A DNA stretch of 64,000 bases, from assembly GCF_003284585.1 (NCBI RefSeq), contig NZ_QKRX01000001.1:248001-312000 (forward strand). The letters are read 5' to 3'. Shown here piece by piece: positions 19,200 through 29,257 of this stretch; positions within the stretch are counted from its first letter, which is position 1; each line of letters begins with the position of its first letter. Under the pieces are notes generated by a model. That model saw only the letters and a list, made by a program, of their open reading frames with translations. It was not told where the DNA came from and searched no databases. The stretch comes from Nitrincola tibetensis. Its GTDB lineage: Bacteria > Pseudomonadota > Gammaproteobacteria > Pseudomonadales > Balneatricaceae. A program made the position numbers and the translations under genes.

Positions 19200-22061
19200 T
19201 TGAAAATATTACAGTATTTAAGCTCATTATTTTTATTGGCTCTAAGTTATTTTGCCGCTGCTCACCTCGTCAGTGATTCAGGCCTGCATTCACAGATAGT
19301 TCCCTTGTGGATACCTGCCGGAGTAGGTTTGGCTGCTGTTATCCATTTTGGCGCAAAGATGGTGCCCGGTGTTTTTTTGGGCTCACTTGCTTTCAACGCG
19401 ACATTTCAAAACACATCACTGGCTGACTACGATTTAAGCTATATTACAACTGCCATAATTATTGCCTCGGGTGCAACACTGCAAACACTTCTCGGTGCTT
19501 ACTTGATTAAGCGCTTTGGCGCTCATCCTATTCAGCCTAGTAGTTATCGTGGTTTATTCAAGTTTATGTTGTTGGCTGGTTTTGCAACCTGCATGATTAA
19601 CGCAACCCTTGGAACCAGTGCGATATACTTCTTTGCAGAAAGCTCGGGTAACTCGGGTTTCTTATTGGATTGGCTGAGTTGGTGGATGGGGGACACTTTT
19701 GGCTCGATCGTCGTGACCCCGTTACTGCTGTGTTTATTTGGCAGTAGTCAAATAGATAACCTGCAACGGCGTGCCTTTATTTTGGCCCAGTTGGCTGTAT
19801 TGGTTGTGTCCATTTTAATACTAAATAAGATCTTCTTAAATCACCTAGATCAACAAGTTCGTCGTGGATTCGAGCAAGATGTGAAAATCCTTGATGCGCA
19901 ACTGCAGGCAACTATCCAGCAAAATTTTGCTGATTTGGCAATGTTGGAAGGGGTTCTTACGGCCGGTCATCTTACAGAACCTGCACTATTTCGAGAGCGG
20001 GTATTGGATATTCAAGCAAATAATGCGTCGGTGCTTGCGTACTCCTGGGATCCCATCGTTCCACAGCATCAGCGAGCTGAGTTTGAGCAACTAACGGCCA
20101 GCATGCTGAGTCGCCCTGATTATAGGGTTCGAGGTGAGTCTCTGGGAGAGGCAGACCCTCTTATCCCTGTCCAATTTGTAGAGCCTTTTGAAACAAACAC
20201 GGCCGCACTGGGCTTTAACCTGTTGTCACTGGAGGATCGTCGAGAGTGGGTGCTTAAGTCACAAGAGTCGGGACGTCCTGTGGCGACGCAAATTATAAAT
20301 CTGACCCAAGCACCGAACGAGCCTGGTTTACTCATTTTACATCCCGTGTATGTCTCTATAGATGAGGCGTCTCTTTTGACGAGGAATAAGCGCTTGGCGG
20401 GCTTTATGGCGGGTGTTTTTACCGTTGAGCGTATGTTCATTAGTACGCTAAATGATGCTGGAGTTCAGCATATTCATTTCAAACTCTATGAGTTAGATGA
20501 AAAAATTCCGTTTTACCAAACGGCTTCCTCCTTACAAAATCTGCATGGTCTAACAAGCCAGTTTACGTTGGAGATTGCGCAGAATCGCTGGCGAGTAGAG
20601 GCTGAAGCGGGCCCTGATTATATAGCGATGCACCCATTTAGTAATGCGAATCTAATGCAGTCCTTACTGGTGATTCTAGGCTGTATGGGAACCTTCTTGA
20701 TTTTGCATATGAATGATCGAGAACGGCTGCTTATTCAACAAGTACAACGTCAAACCGAGAGCCTTGCCCACCAGGCTCGCCATGATGTGCTGACAGGTCT
20801 ACCAAATCGCTACCACCTGCAAAACCGTGTTGAACAGCGTATCTCTAATGATAAAGAACAGGTGTTTAGTTTGCTCTTTATTGATTTAGACCGATTTAAA
20901 GTGGTGAATGACAGCTTAGGTCATCAAGCCGGAGACCAACTACTGCAAGCCTTGTCGTCGCATCTTCAGTCGCATTTAGTTGGCGATTGTGAGCTTTTTC
21001 GCACAGGAGGTGATGAGTTTATTTTAATTGTAGGAGGCGAGCTAAGCAGAGCTAAGTTGGAAGCTGAGCGATTTCTAGGTTTGTGTACCTTACCTCATTC
21101 AATCGATGGCCATCATTTTCAGCTAACGGCAAGTATTGGTGTCAGTGTGTTTCCTGAGCATGGCGTTGATTTAGATATGCTGATTAAGCATGCAGATACG
21201 GCGATGTATCGTGCTAAAGCTCGGGGTAAAAACTGCTACGAACTCTATAACCCCCTGCAAACAGAAGAAACACTGCATGCGTTTCAGATGGAGCAAGACC
21301 TGCGACTTGCTTTGGCACATGATCAACTGTTGTTACATTTTCAACCTCAGTTCAGTCTTACTAATCAATCTCTTTGTGGCCTTGAAGTGTTGGTTCGTTG
21401 GCAGCATCCAGAAAAAGGCATGATGCCACCGGGGCAATTTATTCCATTGGCAGAAGAAACCAATTTAATTATTCCGTTGGGCTGGCTGGTGATTGAAAAA
21501 ACCTGTCAGCAGATACTGAGTTGGCAAGAGCAGAACTTAATGGTGCCACCTGTTGCGGTTAACATTTCTCCGAAGCAGTTGATGGAGACGGATTTTTTAC
21601 AGCATCTTAATCAGTTGTTGGGTAAATACGGTATCGCGCACGAACAAATTGAATTAGAGATTACAGAAAGCCTGATTTTGCAAGATCCAGAAAATGTTAT
21701 TCAGCGACTGAACACCCTGCAAGCAGCGGGTTATCGCCTTGCATTGGACGATTTTGGGACTGGCTATTCGTCGTTAAGCCGCCTTAAGCAGATCCCTTTA
21801 GATCGACTTAAAATTGATTATAGTTTTACGCGAGATATAGGTAAGGACCCTAAAGATGAGGCGATTATTTTAACGGTAATTGCGCTTGGGAAGAGCCTTA
21901 ACATAGAGGTCTTGGCCGAAGGTGTAGAAACGCAAGAGCAGTATTTGTTCTTAAAGCACCATGGCTGCGATAGCGTTCAAGGATATTTACTTGGGCATCC
22001 TGTGGCATCTGAAGACTTAACGCTTCCAAATGAGCTTGTGGCAACAAAAGGAAGCGTTTAA
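19200..22061 (+). CDS. MASE1-CHASE-GGDEF-EAL membrane sensor
   Basis: 953 aa with a TTG start following TTTTAAGG. The N-terminal 210 residues are a multi-helix MASE1 domain (VPLWIPAGVGLAAVIHFG, WWMGDTFGSIVVTPLLL). A CHASE extracellular domain follows (about 225-430, FRERVLDIQANN and LAYSWDPIVP), then one more helix near 490, GGDEF and EAL. The cyclase site FRTGGDEFILIV is intact but the I-site arginine is missing (LVGD), so product inhibition may be lost. The EAL domain begins EVLVRWQHP and keeps NISPKQL, EITES, DDFGTGYSS, LKIDYSF and EGVE. It is expected to couple a periplasmic signal to c-di-GMP turnover. It ends 3 bp from the convergent antiporter stop. Confidence 0.93.
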   Translation: MKILQYLSSLFLLALSYFAAAHLVSDSGLHSQIVPLWIPAGVGLAAVIHFGAKMVPGVFLGSLAFNATFQNTSLADYDLSYITTAIIIASGATLQTLLGAYLIKRFGAHPIQPSSYRGLFKFMLLAGFATCMINATLGTSAIYFFAESSGNSGFLLDWLSWWMGDTFGSIVVTPLLLCLFGSSQIDNLQRRAFILAQLAVLVVSILILNKIFLNHLDQQVRRGFEQDVKILDAQLQATIQQNFADLAMLEGVLTAGHLTEPALFRERVLDIQANNASVLAYSWDPIVPQHQRAEFEQLTASMLSRPDYRVRGESLGEADPLIPVQFVEPFETNTAALGFNLLSLEDRREWVLKSQESGRPVATQIINLTQAPNEPGLLILHPVYVSIDEASLLTRNKRLAGFMAGVFTVERMFISTLNDAGVQHIHFKLYELDEKIPFYQTASSLQNLHGLTSQFTLEIAQNRWRVEAEAGPDYIAMHPFSNANLMQSLLVILGCMGTFLILHMNDRERLLIQQVQRQTESLAHQARHDVLTGLPNRYHLQNRVEQRISNDKEQVFSLLFIDLDRFKVVNDSLGHQAGDQLLQALSSHLQSHLVGDCELFRTGGDEFILIVGGELSRAKLEAERFLGLCTLPHSIDGHHFQLTASIGVSVFPEHGVDLDMLIKHADTAMYRAKARGKNCYELYNPLQTEETLHAFQMEQDLRLALAHDQLLLHFQPQFSLTNQSLCGLEVLVRWQHPEKGMMPPGQFIPLAEETNLIIPLGWLVIEKTCQQILSWQEQNLMVPPVAVNISPKQLMETDFLQHLNQLLGKYGIAHEQIELEITESLILQDPENVIQRLNTLQAAGYRLALDDFGTGYSSLSRLKQIPLDRLKIDYSFTRDIGKDPKDEAIILTVIALGKSLNIEVLAEGVETQEQYLFLKHHGCDSVQGYLLGHPVASEDLTLPNELVATKGSV

Positions 22062-22064
22062 GGA

Positions 22065-23042
22065 CTAGGTAAGGCTAACTTGCGTTAAGGTATACGCCAA
22101 ATAGGCAATGTACGCCACAAACGTCAGTAGCATTGCTGCGCCTTCAAAGCGGTTGATACGTCCTAAATCTGGGCCTTTGAAGCCATAGCCCGTAATTAAG
22201 AGAGAGAAGGTCAAGAGCGCCATTACGGGCCAGTCACGCGTCAGTACTTCAGGTGCAACAGCAAGCGGCTGAATCACACCCGCTAAGCCCACAACCGCTA
22301 AGGTGTTAAATAAGTTAGAGCCAATGACATTGCCCAGAGCTAAATCATGCTCACCTTTGCGAATCGCAGCGAAGGCTGCGGCTAGCTCAGGAAGGGAGGT
22401 GCCAATCGCCACTACCGTTAAGCCAATCACTAAATCACTAATGCCTAAAGAGCTGGCAATATCAACCGCCCCCCAAACCAATAGACGAGAGCTTACAATC
22501 AGCAGCAATAATCCGATTGCCAGCCACATGCAGGCCTTGCCTAATGTCATCTCTGGAATTTCATCATTAAACTCGTCGGTGTTATTTGCCTTTTGCTTGA
22601 TTCCTTGCAAAATCGTCCAGCCCATCACCCCAAAAAACACAACCAGCATAATCGTTGCATCAAGTCGGGATATTTGACCATTGAGAAGTAGGACGCCCGA
22701 TAAAAGTGTTACACCTATTAAGATAGGAATTTCTTTTTTTAGAACGACCGATTTCACGGCAATCGGGCTGATGAGGGCGGTTAAACCCAGTATCAAGCCA
22801 ATATTGGCGATGTTAGATCCATAACCATTCCCTAGTGCAAGCCCCGGGTTTCCTTGAGCTGCAGCAATAGCTGAGATGAAAAGCTCAGGTGCCGAGGTAC
22901 CAAAGCCTATGATGACCATGCCGATTAGCAGAGTAGACATGCCTGCATAACGAGCCGTAGCGGCTGCGCCGTCGACAAAACGATCGGCACTCCAAACCAA
23001 TAAAACTAGACCGCCGATAACAGCGCCTAAAGCGAGTAACAT
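22065..23042 (-). CDS. Calcium/sodium antiporter, YrbG family
   Basis: 325 aa of two homologous halves, each five membrane helices. The signature alpha repeats are GFGTSAPELFISAIAA with GSNIANIGLILG in the first half, and AIGTSLPELAAAFAA with GSNLFNTLAVVG in the second. These are the ion-binding motifs of the Ca2+/cation antiporter superfamily (YrbG / K+-dependent Na+/Ca2+ exchanger branch). It should exchange calcium for sodium across the inner membrane. It is monocistronic, with tRNA-Ser about 260 bp upstream on the other strand. Confidence 0.93.
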   Translation of the reverse strand: MLLALGAVIGGLVLLVWSADRFVDGAAATARYAGMSTLLIGMVIIGFGTSAPELFISAIAAAQGNPGLALGNGYGSNIANIGLILGLTALISPIAVKSVVLKKEIPILIGVTLLSGVLLLNGQISRLDATIMLVVFFGVMGWTILQGIKQKANNTDEFNDEIPEMTLGKACMWLAIGLLLLIVSSRLLVWGAVDIASSLGISDLVIGLTVVAIGTSLPELAAAFAAIRKGEHDLALGNVIGSNLFNTLAVVGLAGVIQPLAVAPEVLTRDWPVMALLTFSLLITGYGFKGPDLGRINRFEGAAMLLTFVAYIAYLAYTLTQVSLT

Positions 23043-23300
23043 GGAGAGAACCCCTAAATAGTTGGAATTGCGAGGCGCTATCTTAACGTGTTGTTGTTAG
23101 GCTTCAAAGTGGCTTGAGGGTTATGTTGGCGAGGGAGCGAAGGCGGTGACGGACTGTGGCACTGTTTAAATGAAATTTGATGGATAATTCTCTTGTGCTT
23201 TATTTTCAATCTGATAGAATTTGCGACCTCAAAACGCAGATGTCTGTGAGTGAATCTTCAGTTCACACAATAGCACATCAAATGTTTTGTTTTGCAAAAG

Positions 23301-23388
23301 GTCAGGTGTCCGAGTGGCCGAAGGAGCACGCCTGGAAAGTGTGTATACGGAAACGTATCGAGGGTTCGAATCCCTCCCTGACCGCCAG
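23301..23388 (+). tRNA. tRNA-Ser (anticodon GGA)
   Basis: 88 nt with encoded CCA. Acceptor arms GGTCAGG and CCTGACC pair perfectly, with G discriminator. The anticodon loop CTGGAAA sits on a CACGC/GTGTG stem and gives GGA, reading UCC/UCU. A long variable arm (TATACGGAAACGTAT region) is typical of class II tRNA-Ser. The T arm reads GAGGGTTCGAATCCCTC. Its 3' end faces the accessory region, a common integration site for islands. I found no second copy of its 3' end within the window, so no attR can be marked. Confidence 0.97.
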
Positions 23389-23484
23389 TTACTTATTAAT
23401 CAATAAGTTACGTCAAATTTCATCGAAGATTATATGATTGCTCTCTGGTGTGCCACTTAACGGTGACACTTCGGGGAAAATTTT

Positions 23485-24207
23485 ATGCCAACTTCGATAC
23501 GACATACCTACCGAAAACCCAGCGGTATTTTTTACCTTAGAGTGGTTCTCCCTAAAGGATTTAGAGATATTTTCCCGTCCGTTGGACGAGAGATTCGTTT
23601 GTCTTTAAATACTCGTCATCATGCTGAAGCAAAGATGCGCCTATACCAATTTGTAAATAATGTCAACTTTTCTATTGATTTATTTTTAACTTCTTATTAC
23701 AATAAACAGTTATGTCGATTTAGTATCTTCAAAAAAGATATATTAAATCGCTATAATATTAATTTAAATAATATAACCATATTTTCAGGAGACGAGCCAT
23801 GCGACTGGCATGCCGTAACAAAGAGGGATTTTTATATGATCATGGAACAGATACGATACGTTCACCCCGATGGTAGTGTAATTTCTTTCCTTTCCAAGAA
23901 TTGGGAAAACAATATCAATGGATTAAAGGCACTTCGCGAACACGAAATGGGTCTTTATCCTGTAACCCACCCCCTTCCAACTAAAAAAGACTCTTTCAAA
24001 TTCAATGATGCAAGCTCCCATGATGTCATTGATACTGGCTTTACGGCATGGCATCAAGATAGTTATGTGCCCGATCTGCCTGATGACGTTTGGGATTACC
24101 TAATCACGCATCAACAACCATCAAGTAATGACGAAAAACAATCAGATAGTGAGATAGCTAACACTAATGTTCAATTAGATGAGTCGATTACAAGCCATGT
24201 AATTTAG
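23485..24207 (+). CDS. Integrase-like N-terminal domain protein lacking the recombinase domain
   Basis: 240 aa. Residues 1-55 (RHTYRKPSGIFYLRVVLPKG, REIRLSLNTRHHAEAKMR) match the DUF6538/arm-type DNA-binding start of tyrosine integrases, which binds arm sites of the attachment region. Nothing after it resembles the SAM-like core-binding domain with the R..HxxR..Y catalytic set; the remainder is poorly conserved and ends in an acidic, Ser/Asn-rich tail. The position, 96 bp beyond tRNA-Ser, is where a site-specific integrase belongs, so this is probably a truncated integrase of a decayed island. A stand-alone DNA-binding protein is possible. Codon use is markedly more AT-rich than flanking core genes. 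Confidence 0.6.
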   Translation: MPTSIRHTYRKPSGIFYLRVVLPKGFRDIFPSVGREIRLSLNTRHHAEAKMRLYQFVNNVNFSIDLFLTSYYNKQLCRFSIFKKDILNRYNINLNNITIFSGDEPCDWHAVTKRDFYMIMEQIRYVHPDGSVISFLSKNWENNINGLKALREHEMGLYPVTHPLPTKKDSFKFNDASSHDVIDTGFTAWHQDSYVPDLPDDVWDYLITHQQPSSNDEKQSDSEIANTNVQLDESITSHVI

Positions 24208-25163
24208 TCAAAAAAATTATAAAGTTAATGGAAACAAACCTTAAGCCAGTTTTTCAGCAAAATCTAATAATGGAGCAATAATGAACCACTAGCCATTCAG
24301 GTTTATGCTGCACCTTGACCTAAAAAAACAGAGAACTCATGGTTTTTACCCTTGAAAACAACGGTACAATGAGACAAAAAGTAAGTTTTTAGGCTTGTAT
24401 CATCCAATAATGAAGCAATAATGAAATCGTATTGAAGACGCGCTTTCGGCCATCACCGGTTCCCTGGATCGAAACGCCTAGATATTTGATGGAAAAAAGC
24501 TCAAGAAGGGCCAATCAGCTCCGTGAGGCATAGTGGATATCTAAGCTTATTTGTACAAAATAGAAAAACTGGTTATATGTACGGTATGAAAGAGATACCC
24601 CAAATATTCGAGTGTTGTTACTCGTCTTACTCATATAGGGCTATCACGTTACTCAAGGCCTAGATAACAACCAGATTAGCATAATAAGTCATCTTAGAGT
24701 GCTTTCATCAGATCTAGCGACAGTTGATGTTCGTGGGCATTGCTAATGCCGTTCAATAACGGCACATGCAACATGATCTATTGATATAATTGAGTCACAT
24801 TTTGCTAATGTTATTTTATCGATCATCTAAACCATCTATAGCGCCAGCCTCTAGAATCAATAATGGGTAAGACGGCTCAGTCACGCCCAGTATGCCCTGT
24901 GTTTAATTTAACAGTGAATAAACGGTTTATTGTCGGGTTTGCTCTTCGAACTCGTAAACGAAGACATCTAGAGGCGTTGATCTTATCGCCTAGGTGTTAC
25001 GTATTTCGGTTTGTCTGGTGTTTGTGTTTGTCATGCTAATGCGGGAGTAACCGTTGATTAGGTAAATTGCGAATAAGTCCCTAGACCTGAGACAATCGAA
25101 AAAAGCGGGAAGAAGCGGACTTGATCTTACTTTCCTTACCATGTTGATAAACTCATCAGGTTG
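24208..25163. other. Gene-poor accessory stretch (decayed DNA)
   Basis: About 950 bp with no credible ORF on either strand. It contains a near-identical 20-bp direct repeat (24266-24285 and 24406-24425, one mismatch) and a small GCCGTT/AACGGC palindrome at 24748-24763. The frame around 24435-24530 reads in broken fashion (several stops) and vaguely suggests a transposase remnant with an FDGKKLKKG segment, which I cannot assign. The stretch separates the integrase fragment from the eukaryote-like ATPase and probably contains the junction at which the latter arrived. Confidence 0.5.
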
Positions 25164-26651
25164 ATGATGAAGACGGTGATTAAGAATATGGCAGCACAAC
25201 ATCGCGTCGCTCGGCGGTCCCTCCCGACAGGCCCCGTGACAGAGGCGTATGAACGCAAGGTGGATGCGGGGGAGGTGCGACGAGATGACGCGCAAGTCGC
25301 TCTGGCGGCAAAACTCGATGCCCTGCACGAGTCTCTTACCTCGCTCCCACCAGTACCCGTGCGCACCGACAGACCGACAGAGAGCAGCTCTAAAAACTGC
25401 AGTCCGCTGTTACTGTTACTGACGCGATCCTTGGCATCCGCTCAGTCCTTTCTTCGAAAGAAATTCCATTTGTGGTCTTTTGGTCCACCACCGCGAGGCA
25501 TGTACATTCATGGACCGGTCGGGGTCGGCAAGAGCTTTCTAATGGATCTCTTTTACGCGTCGGTTAATGTTCCTGATGATTCTTGCTGTAATAATGACAG
25601 ACACAGCTTCAAACACGTAAAAATTACCAAACGCCGCGTCCACTTTCATGAATTCATGCTAGACGTCCATCATCGAATATTTGTCTACAAACAGAAGCAC
25701 CCACGAGATGATGCGATACCCATCATTGCGCAGCAATTGGCACAGGAAGCCCAACTCCTCTGTTTCGATGAATTTCAAGTAACAGACGTTGCCGATGCCA
25801 TGATTTTGAAACGACTTTTATTATTATTATTGGATTGGAATGTCGTGGTGGTTGCCACCTCGAATCGCTCCCCCGATGCCTTGTATGAGGGAGGCATTAA
25901 CCGATCCCTCTTTTTGCCATTCATAGACATGTTAAAACATACGTTCGACATTATCTCCATGGAGGATTCCGCCAAGGATTATCGACTCGAAGCTCGAGCT
26001 GATGGTCAATCCTATTTTTGGTCAAACAAGGATGTTCACGGCGATAATAATAGTGATAACAACATGCAGGCGCAGTTGAAAGAAATATTTGGTGGCACTG
26101 CATCCGGAACTGAGGCCGAGGCCATTCACGTACCCTTCGGTCGCACCGTCCAGGTCGCCCGATTCAATGACCGGTGCGCCTGGTTTGACTTTTCCGAGTT
26201 ATGCTACCAACCACTCGGCGCGGCCGATTATATTTCCCTCTGCGACCGATTTCAGGTCCTCATCATGGACCGGGTGCCGCAATTAGACGCCAATCACCTC
26301 GACGAAGCGCGACGATTCGTGACCCTCATTGACGTGTGTTATGAATCTCGCACCCGCTTGGTGCTAGCGGCAAAAGTCCCGCTCGATGAATTATTTGTCG
26401 AGTTTGAAGCGCAAGTTGAAAGCAGTGATGGAAATGAAGAGTTGTTTGTCAGTGAGAAGGGGGGAAACTCGAGTTCCTTTGCGACGACCATGATTCGCAC
26501 CAAAGAGGGTGAAGAATTTGAGTGGTCGGCGACGGGTCGAAGTGGCGTGTCACTGGCACTATTATCGGCCGCCAATGATCTCGCCTTTTCCTTTCGACGA
26601 GCCGCGTCTCGGTTGGTAGAAATGGGTGGAAAGGAATGGGGACGGCAATGA
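25164..26651 (+). CDS. AFG1/LACE1-type ATPase (ZapE family) with eukaryote-like features
   Basis: 495 aa from ATG 25164 (a TTG precedes it). Walker A GPVGVGKS (about 116-123), KRRVHFHEFMLDVHHRI, Walker B LLCFDEFQVTDVADAMIL, ATSNR sensor and LYEGGINRSLFLPFI make it an AFG1/ZapE P-loop ATPase. ZapE in bacteria modulates the FtsZ ring; mitochondrial AFG1 aids turnover of respiratory subunits. The wording is that of eukaryotic AFG1: GPVTEAYERKVDAGEVR, GPPPRGMYIHGPVGVGKSFL and VADAMILKRL, with Ser/Asn/Asp-rich insertions (SCCNND, GDNNSDNN, GGNSSSF) and poly-Leu runs absent from bacterial ZapE, which is about 370-400 aa. No intron interrupts it and no organelle presequence is obvious. No strong ribosome site is present. 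Flanks are bacterial. Transfer from an alga-like eukaryote or an assembly chimera are the main explanations. Confidence 0.85.
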   Translation: MMKTVIKNMAAQHRVARRSLPTGPVTEAYERKVDAGEVRRDDAQVALAAKLDALHESLTSLPPVPVRTDRPTESSSKNCSPLLLLLTRSLASAQSFLRKKFHLWSFGPPPRGMYIHGPVGVGKSFLMDLFYASVNVPDDSCCNNDRHSFKHVKITKRRVHFHEFMLDVHHRIFVYKQKHPRDDAIPIIAQQLAQEAQLLCFDEFQVTDVADAMILKRLLLLLLDWNVVVVATSNRSPDALYEGGINRSLFLPFIDMLKHTFDIISMEDSAKDYRLEARADGQSYFWSNKDVHGDNNSDNNMQAQLKEIFGGTASGTEAEAIHVPFGRTVQVARFNDRCAWFDFSELCYQPLGAADYISLCDRFQVLIMDRVPQLDANHLDEARRFVTLIDVCYESRTRLVLAAKVPLDELFVEFEAQVESSDGNEELFVSEKGGNSSSFATTMIRTKEGEEFEWSATGRSGVSLALLSAANDLAFSFRRAASRLVEMGGKEWGRQ

Positions 26652-26806
26652 CGAAAGCTCTTTACCTTGCAAACCATTGAACGTATGGCACATTTTCGCT
26701 AAGGGTGGGGAGTCCATGACATTTCCCTAGTATATCGTTCAGGCGACAAACTTTAACGCACCCACCCCTTATACTCCCATTCATCAAGCCGAAGTGGGAG
26801 TGAACC

Positions 26807-28878
26807 ATGCATCCAACGTTACAGACCTCCAAGAGCCAAGCCGTATTAATTGGTGAGCAGAAGGAAGAGTTAGTTCGTCAGTGGGCATTACGCTTATTGA
26901 TTGAGGCTCAGGGTTATCACTTGATGTTCAACAACCGCAATTACTTCGATGACGATATGCTTGTCAGCATAGGTATCGCAATTGAAGACACCACGGATAT
27001 GACACCGACGAAAGTGTTGCGTATTTTGCGACAAGCAGCAAAGCATCAAACGCTGGTGCCGAATCTGCCAACGGCTTATCAGGGAAACAATCTGAGCTTG
27101 CTGGGTGATTCATTGTCTTTGTCTTCAATTGAGCAAGAGATTTTGGGTTTTTTGGTCATAAAAGAGCAGGACTCACGGTTATCTAATATCATTGAGCTTT
27201 TTCATCAGCGTCGCTGGGTAGGGTCACAGCAATTAGTGACGATGTTGTCTATTGCGTTGAAGTATCCCCGAAATGTCATTAGTCAGGCGCTAAGTGCAGA
27301 GGCACCTTTGCGACAGTGTGGGCTGATTTCACCTGAAGATCATCACAATGGTATCGAGTTACTGACGGCCTAGATGATCTCTTGTACTTCGAAGAAAACG
27401 GGCCTGACGCACTGTTCAGAAGCAATACCCTAAAGTTGCCACCCTCTGACTTGATTCCGAGTGACTTTGAACATATCCAACAAACCTATGATCGTGTCTA
27501 TAACTATATCCGACGTGCCGCCAGTAAAGGGCTGCAAGGCGTCAATATTCTGATTTATGGCTCACCAGGGACGGGTAAAACTGAACTGGTTAATGTGCTT
27601 TCAGACGCAATGGGCTTGTCACTTTATGAGGTTAAATCCTCGGGCTCAGATGGTCGACCTCTGACAGGTGATCGGCGTTTGGCGACCTATTAGATGGCGC
27701 AATACATGTTGGCATCCGATAAAAAGAGCGTGAAGCTGTTTGATGAGGTTGAAGATGTCTTCAATGACCGCATCAGCAACCACTTCAAGGCCTGTGTGAA
27801 TCGTATTCTTGAAACGAATCAACGTCCTAGCTTTTGGTTAACCAATAGCCACTACACCATGGATCCTGCCTACATTCGACGTTTTGATTTAGTGTTTGAG
27901 ATGCCTGAGCTAGGGGAAAAGGCGAGGTTGAAAATTGCGAAAAGAATCTTGAACAATATTCCAGTCAGGGAGGAATGGCTCGTGTCGCTATCAAAACAAA
28001 AGGGTGTTCATGCTGCACATTTAGCTCAAGCCGCTCGCGTGGTGAAGCACTCGGGTTATCGTAAGCCTGAGCGTATAGAGTCAGAGATTGATGGCATTCT
28101 TGCCTCGCTCTATCAAGCACTCGGTTACCGTGAGCATAAAAAATTGTCGAAAGTGAAGGTGCCTTATTACAACCCGGCATTTTCTAACACAGACTTTTCG
28201 CTGGACAAATTTACCAATGGATTGACGCGCAGCCGTTTGGGTCGTATCTGTCTTTACGGACCACCAGGAACAGGTAAGTCCGGGTATGCGACCTACCTCG
28301 CTAAATCATTGGAGATGCCACTGATTGCCAAAAAAGCATCAGATTTGCTGGACAAGTATCTAGGAGGTACTGAGAAAGCATTAGCAGAAGCCTTCGACGA
28401 AGCGAAACAGCGCTCAGGTATTCTGCTAATCGACGAAGCCGATAGCTTTTTGACACCCAGAACACAAGCTGAACAAAGTTGGGAAGTTTCGCACGTGAAC
28501 GAGTTGCTGGTACAAATGGAGCAATACCAAGGCATTTTGTTGATGTCCACCAACTATATGGAACATCTAGACTCTGCAGCGCTTCGTCGTTTCGACTTTA
28601 AGATTCGATTTAATTACCTAACACCCGACCAATGCTGGATGATGTTTAATAAGCAGTTGGGCCGAGCAAAACAGCATCGATTTGCTGCGACCGACGTTGA
28701 AACGTGTCAGCCAGTTCTCATCAAGCTCCATCAGTTAACATCGGGTGACTTTGCAACAGTAGAGCGTCATCACCGTGTGATGGGAGAGGAGTTAACACCC
28801 TTGTCACTCTTATCTGGTTTGCAAAGAGAGCACGATATTAAAACATCGGGTCAAAGTCGTGCGATTGGATTTATGTAG
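26807..28878 (+). pseudogene. Tandem AAA+ ATPase, broken by a frameshift and a nonsense codon
   Basis: Three consecutive open segments (26807-27373, 27382-27693, 27694-28878) together encode one protein of about 690 aa: a helical N-terminal part, AAA+ domain 1 (Walker A GSPGTGKTE, Walker B KLFDEVEDVF) and AAA+ domain 2 (GPPGTGKSG, ILLIDEADSFL, Arg-finger region ALRRFDFK). A one-base loss near 27368-27370 throws the first segment into TAG; restoring it gives LTA-LDDLLYFEENG. The second and third are in the same frame, separated by TAG at 27691, most simply CAG to TAG (ATY-Q-MAQY). Total length is one base short of a multiple of three, as expected. The nonsense codon falls between Walker A and B of domain 1. 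Residual downstream expression of domain 2 cannot be excluded. Confidence 0.85.
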
Positions 28879-28885
28879 GGGGCTT

Positions 28886-29257
28886 ATGAATCTTGAACAT
28901 TTGGTCGCAGTATATGGCTCGCTTAAGCGAGGGCACTTTAACCATGATCTTCTCTATGGAGCAGAGTTTGTGGGTGAAGATTGGCTCTTTGAATTCACAC
29001 TCTACGACCTAGGGCCTTTCCCAGCGGTAAAAAGGTACCCATCTGACGGTGTATTGGTTGAAGTTTATCGAATCACCACACGCCAGTTGCATCGTCTTGA
29101 TCAGTTGGAGGGTTTTGATTCAGAAGAGCCGCATAAAAGCTTTTATCTGAGAGTAGAAGTTGAATCCAGTTATGGACCAGTGTGGGTGTATGAATACAAC
29201 CGTGAGGTTGAACCACAGCGTTTGATAGGAACAGGTAACTGGAATCCAACTGACTAA
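28886..29257 (+). CDS. Gamma-glutamylcyclotransferase-like (AIG2/YtfP family) protein
   Basis: 123 aa from the ATG at 28886, preceded by GGGGGC; the open frame extends upstream into the AAA+ gene. The GGCT-fold signature AVYGSLKRGHFNH is at residues 8-20, with FELYDLGPFPAVKR-type strand and the RLDQLEGF motif. Members cyclise gamma-glutamyl-amine compounds or act as small-molecule-binding proteins; the substrate is unknown here. It starts 8 bp after the stop of the broken AAA+ gene and was probably translated with it. Confidence 0.85.
   Translation: MNLEHLVAVYGSLKRGHFNHDLLYGAEFVGEDWLFEFTLYDLGPFPAVKRYPSDGVLVEVYRITTRQLHRLDQLEGFDSEEPHKSFYLRVEVESSYGPVWVYEYNREVEPQRLIGTGNWNPTD

Noticed and set aside
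23177-23437. Open frame of 86 codons
   Set aside because: It runs through the tRNA-Ser gene and has no protein-like features or ribosome site.
24435-24530. Possible transposase remnant with FDGKKLKKG
   Set aside because: Several stops in the frame and only a few residues of resemblance; cannot be assigned to an IS family.
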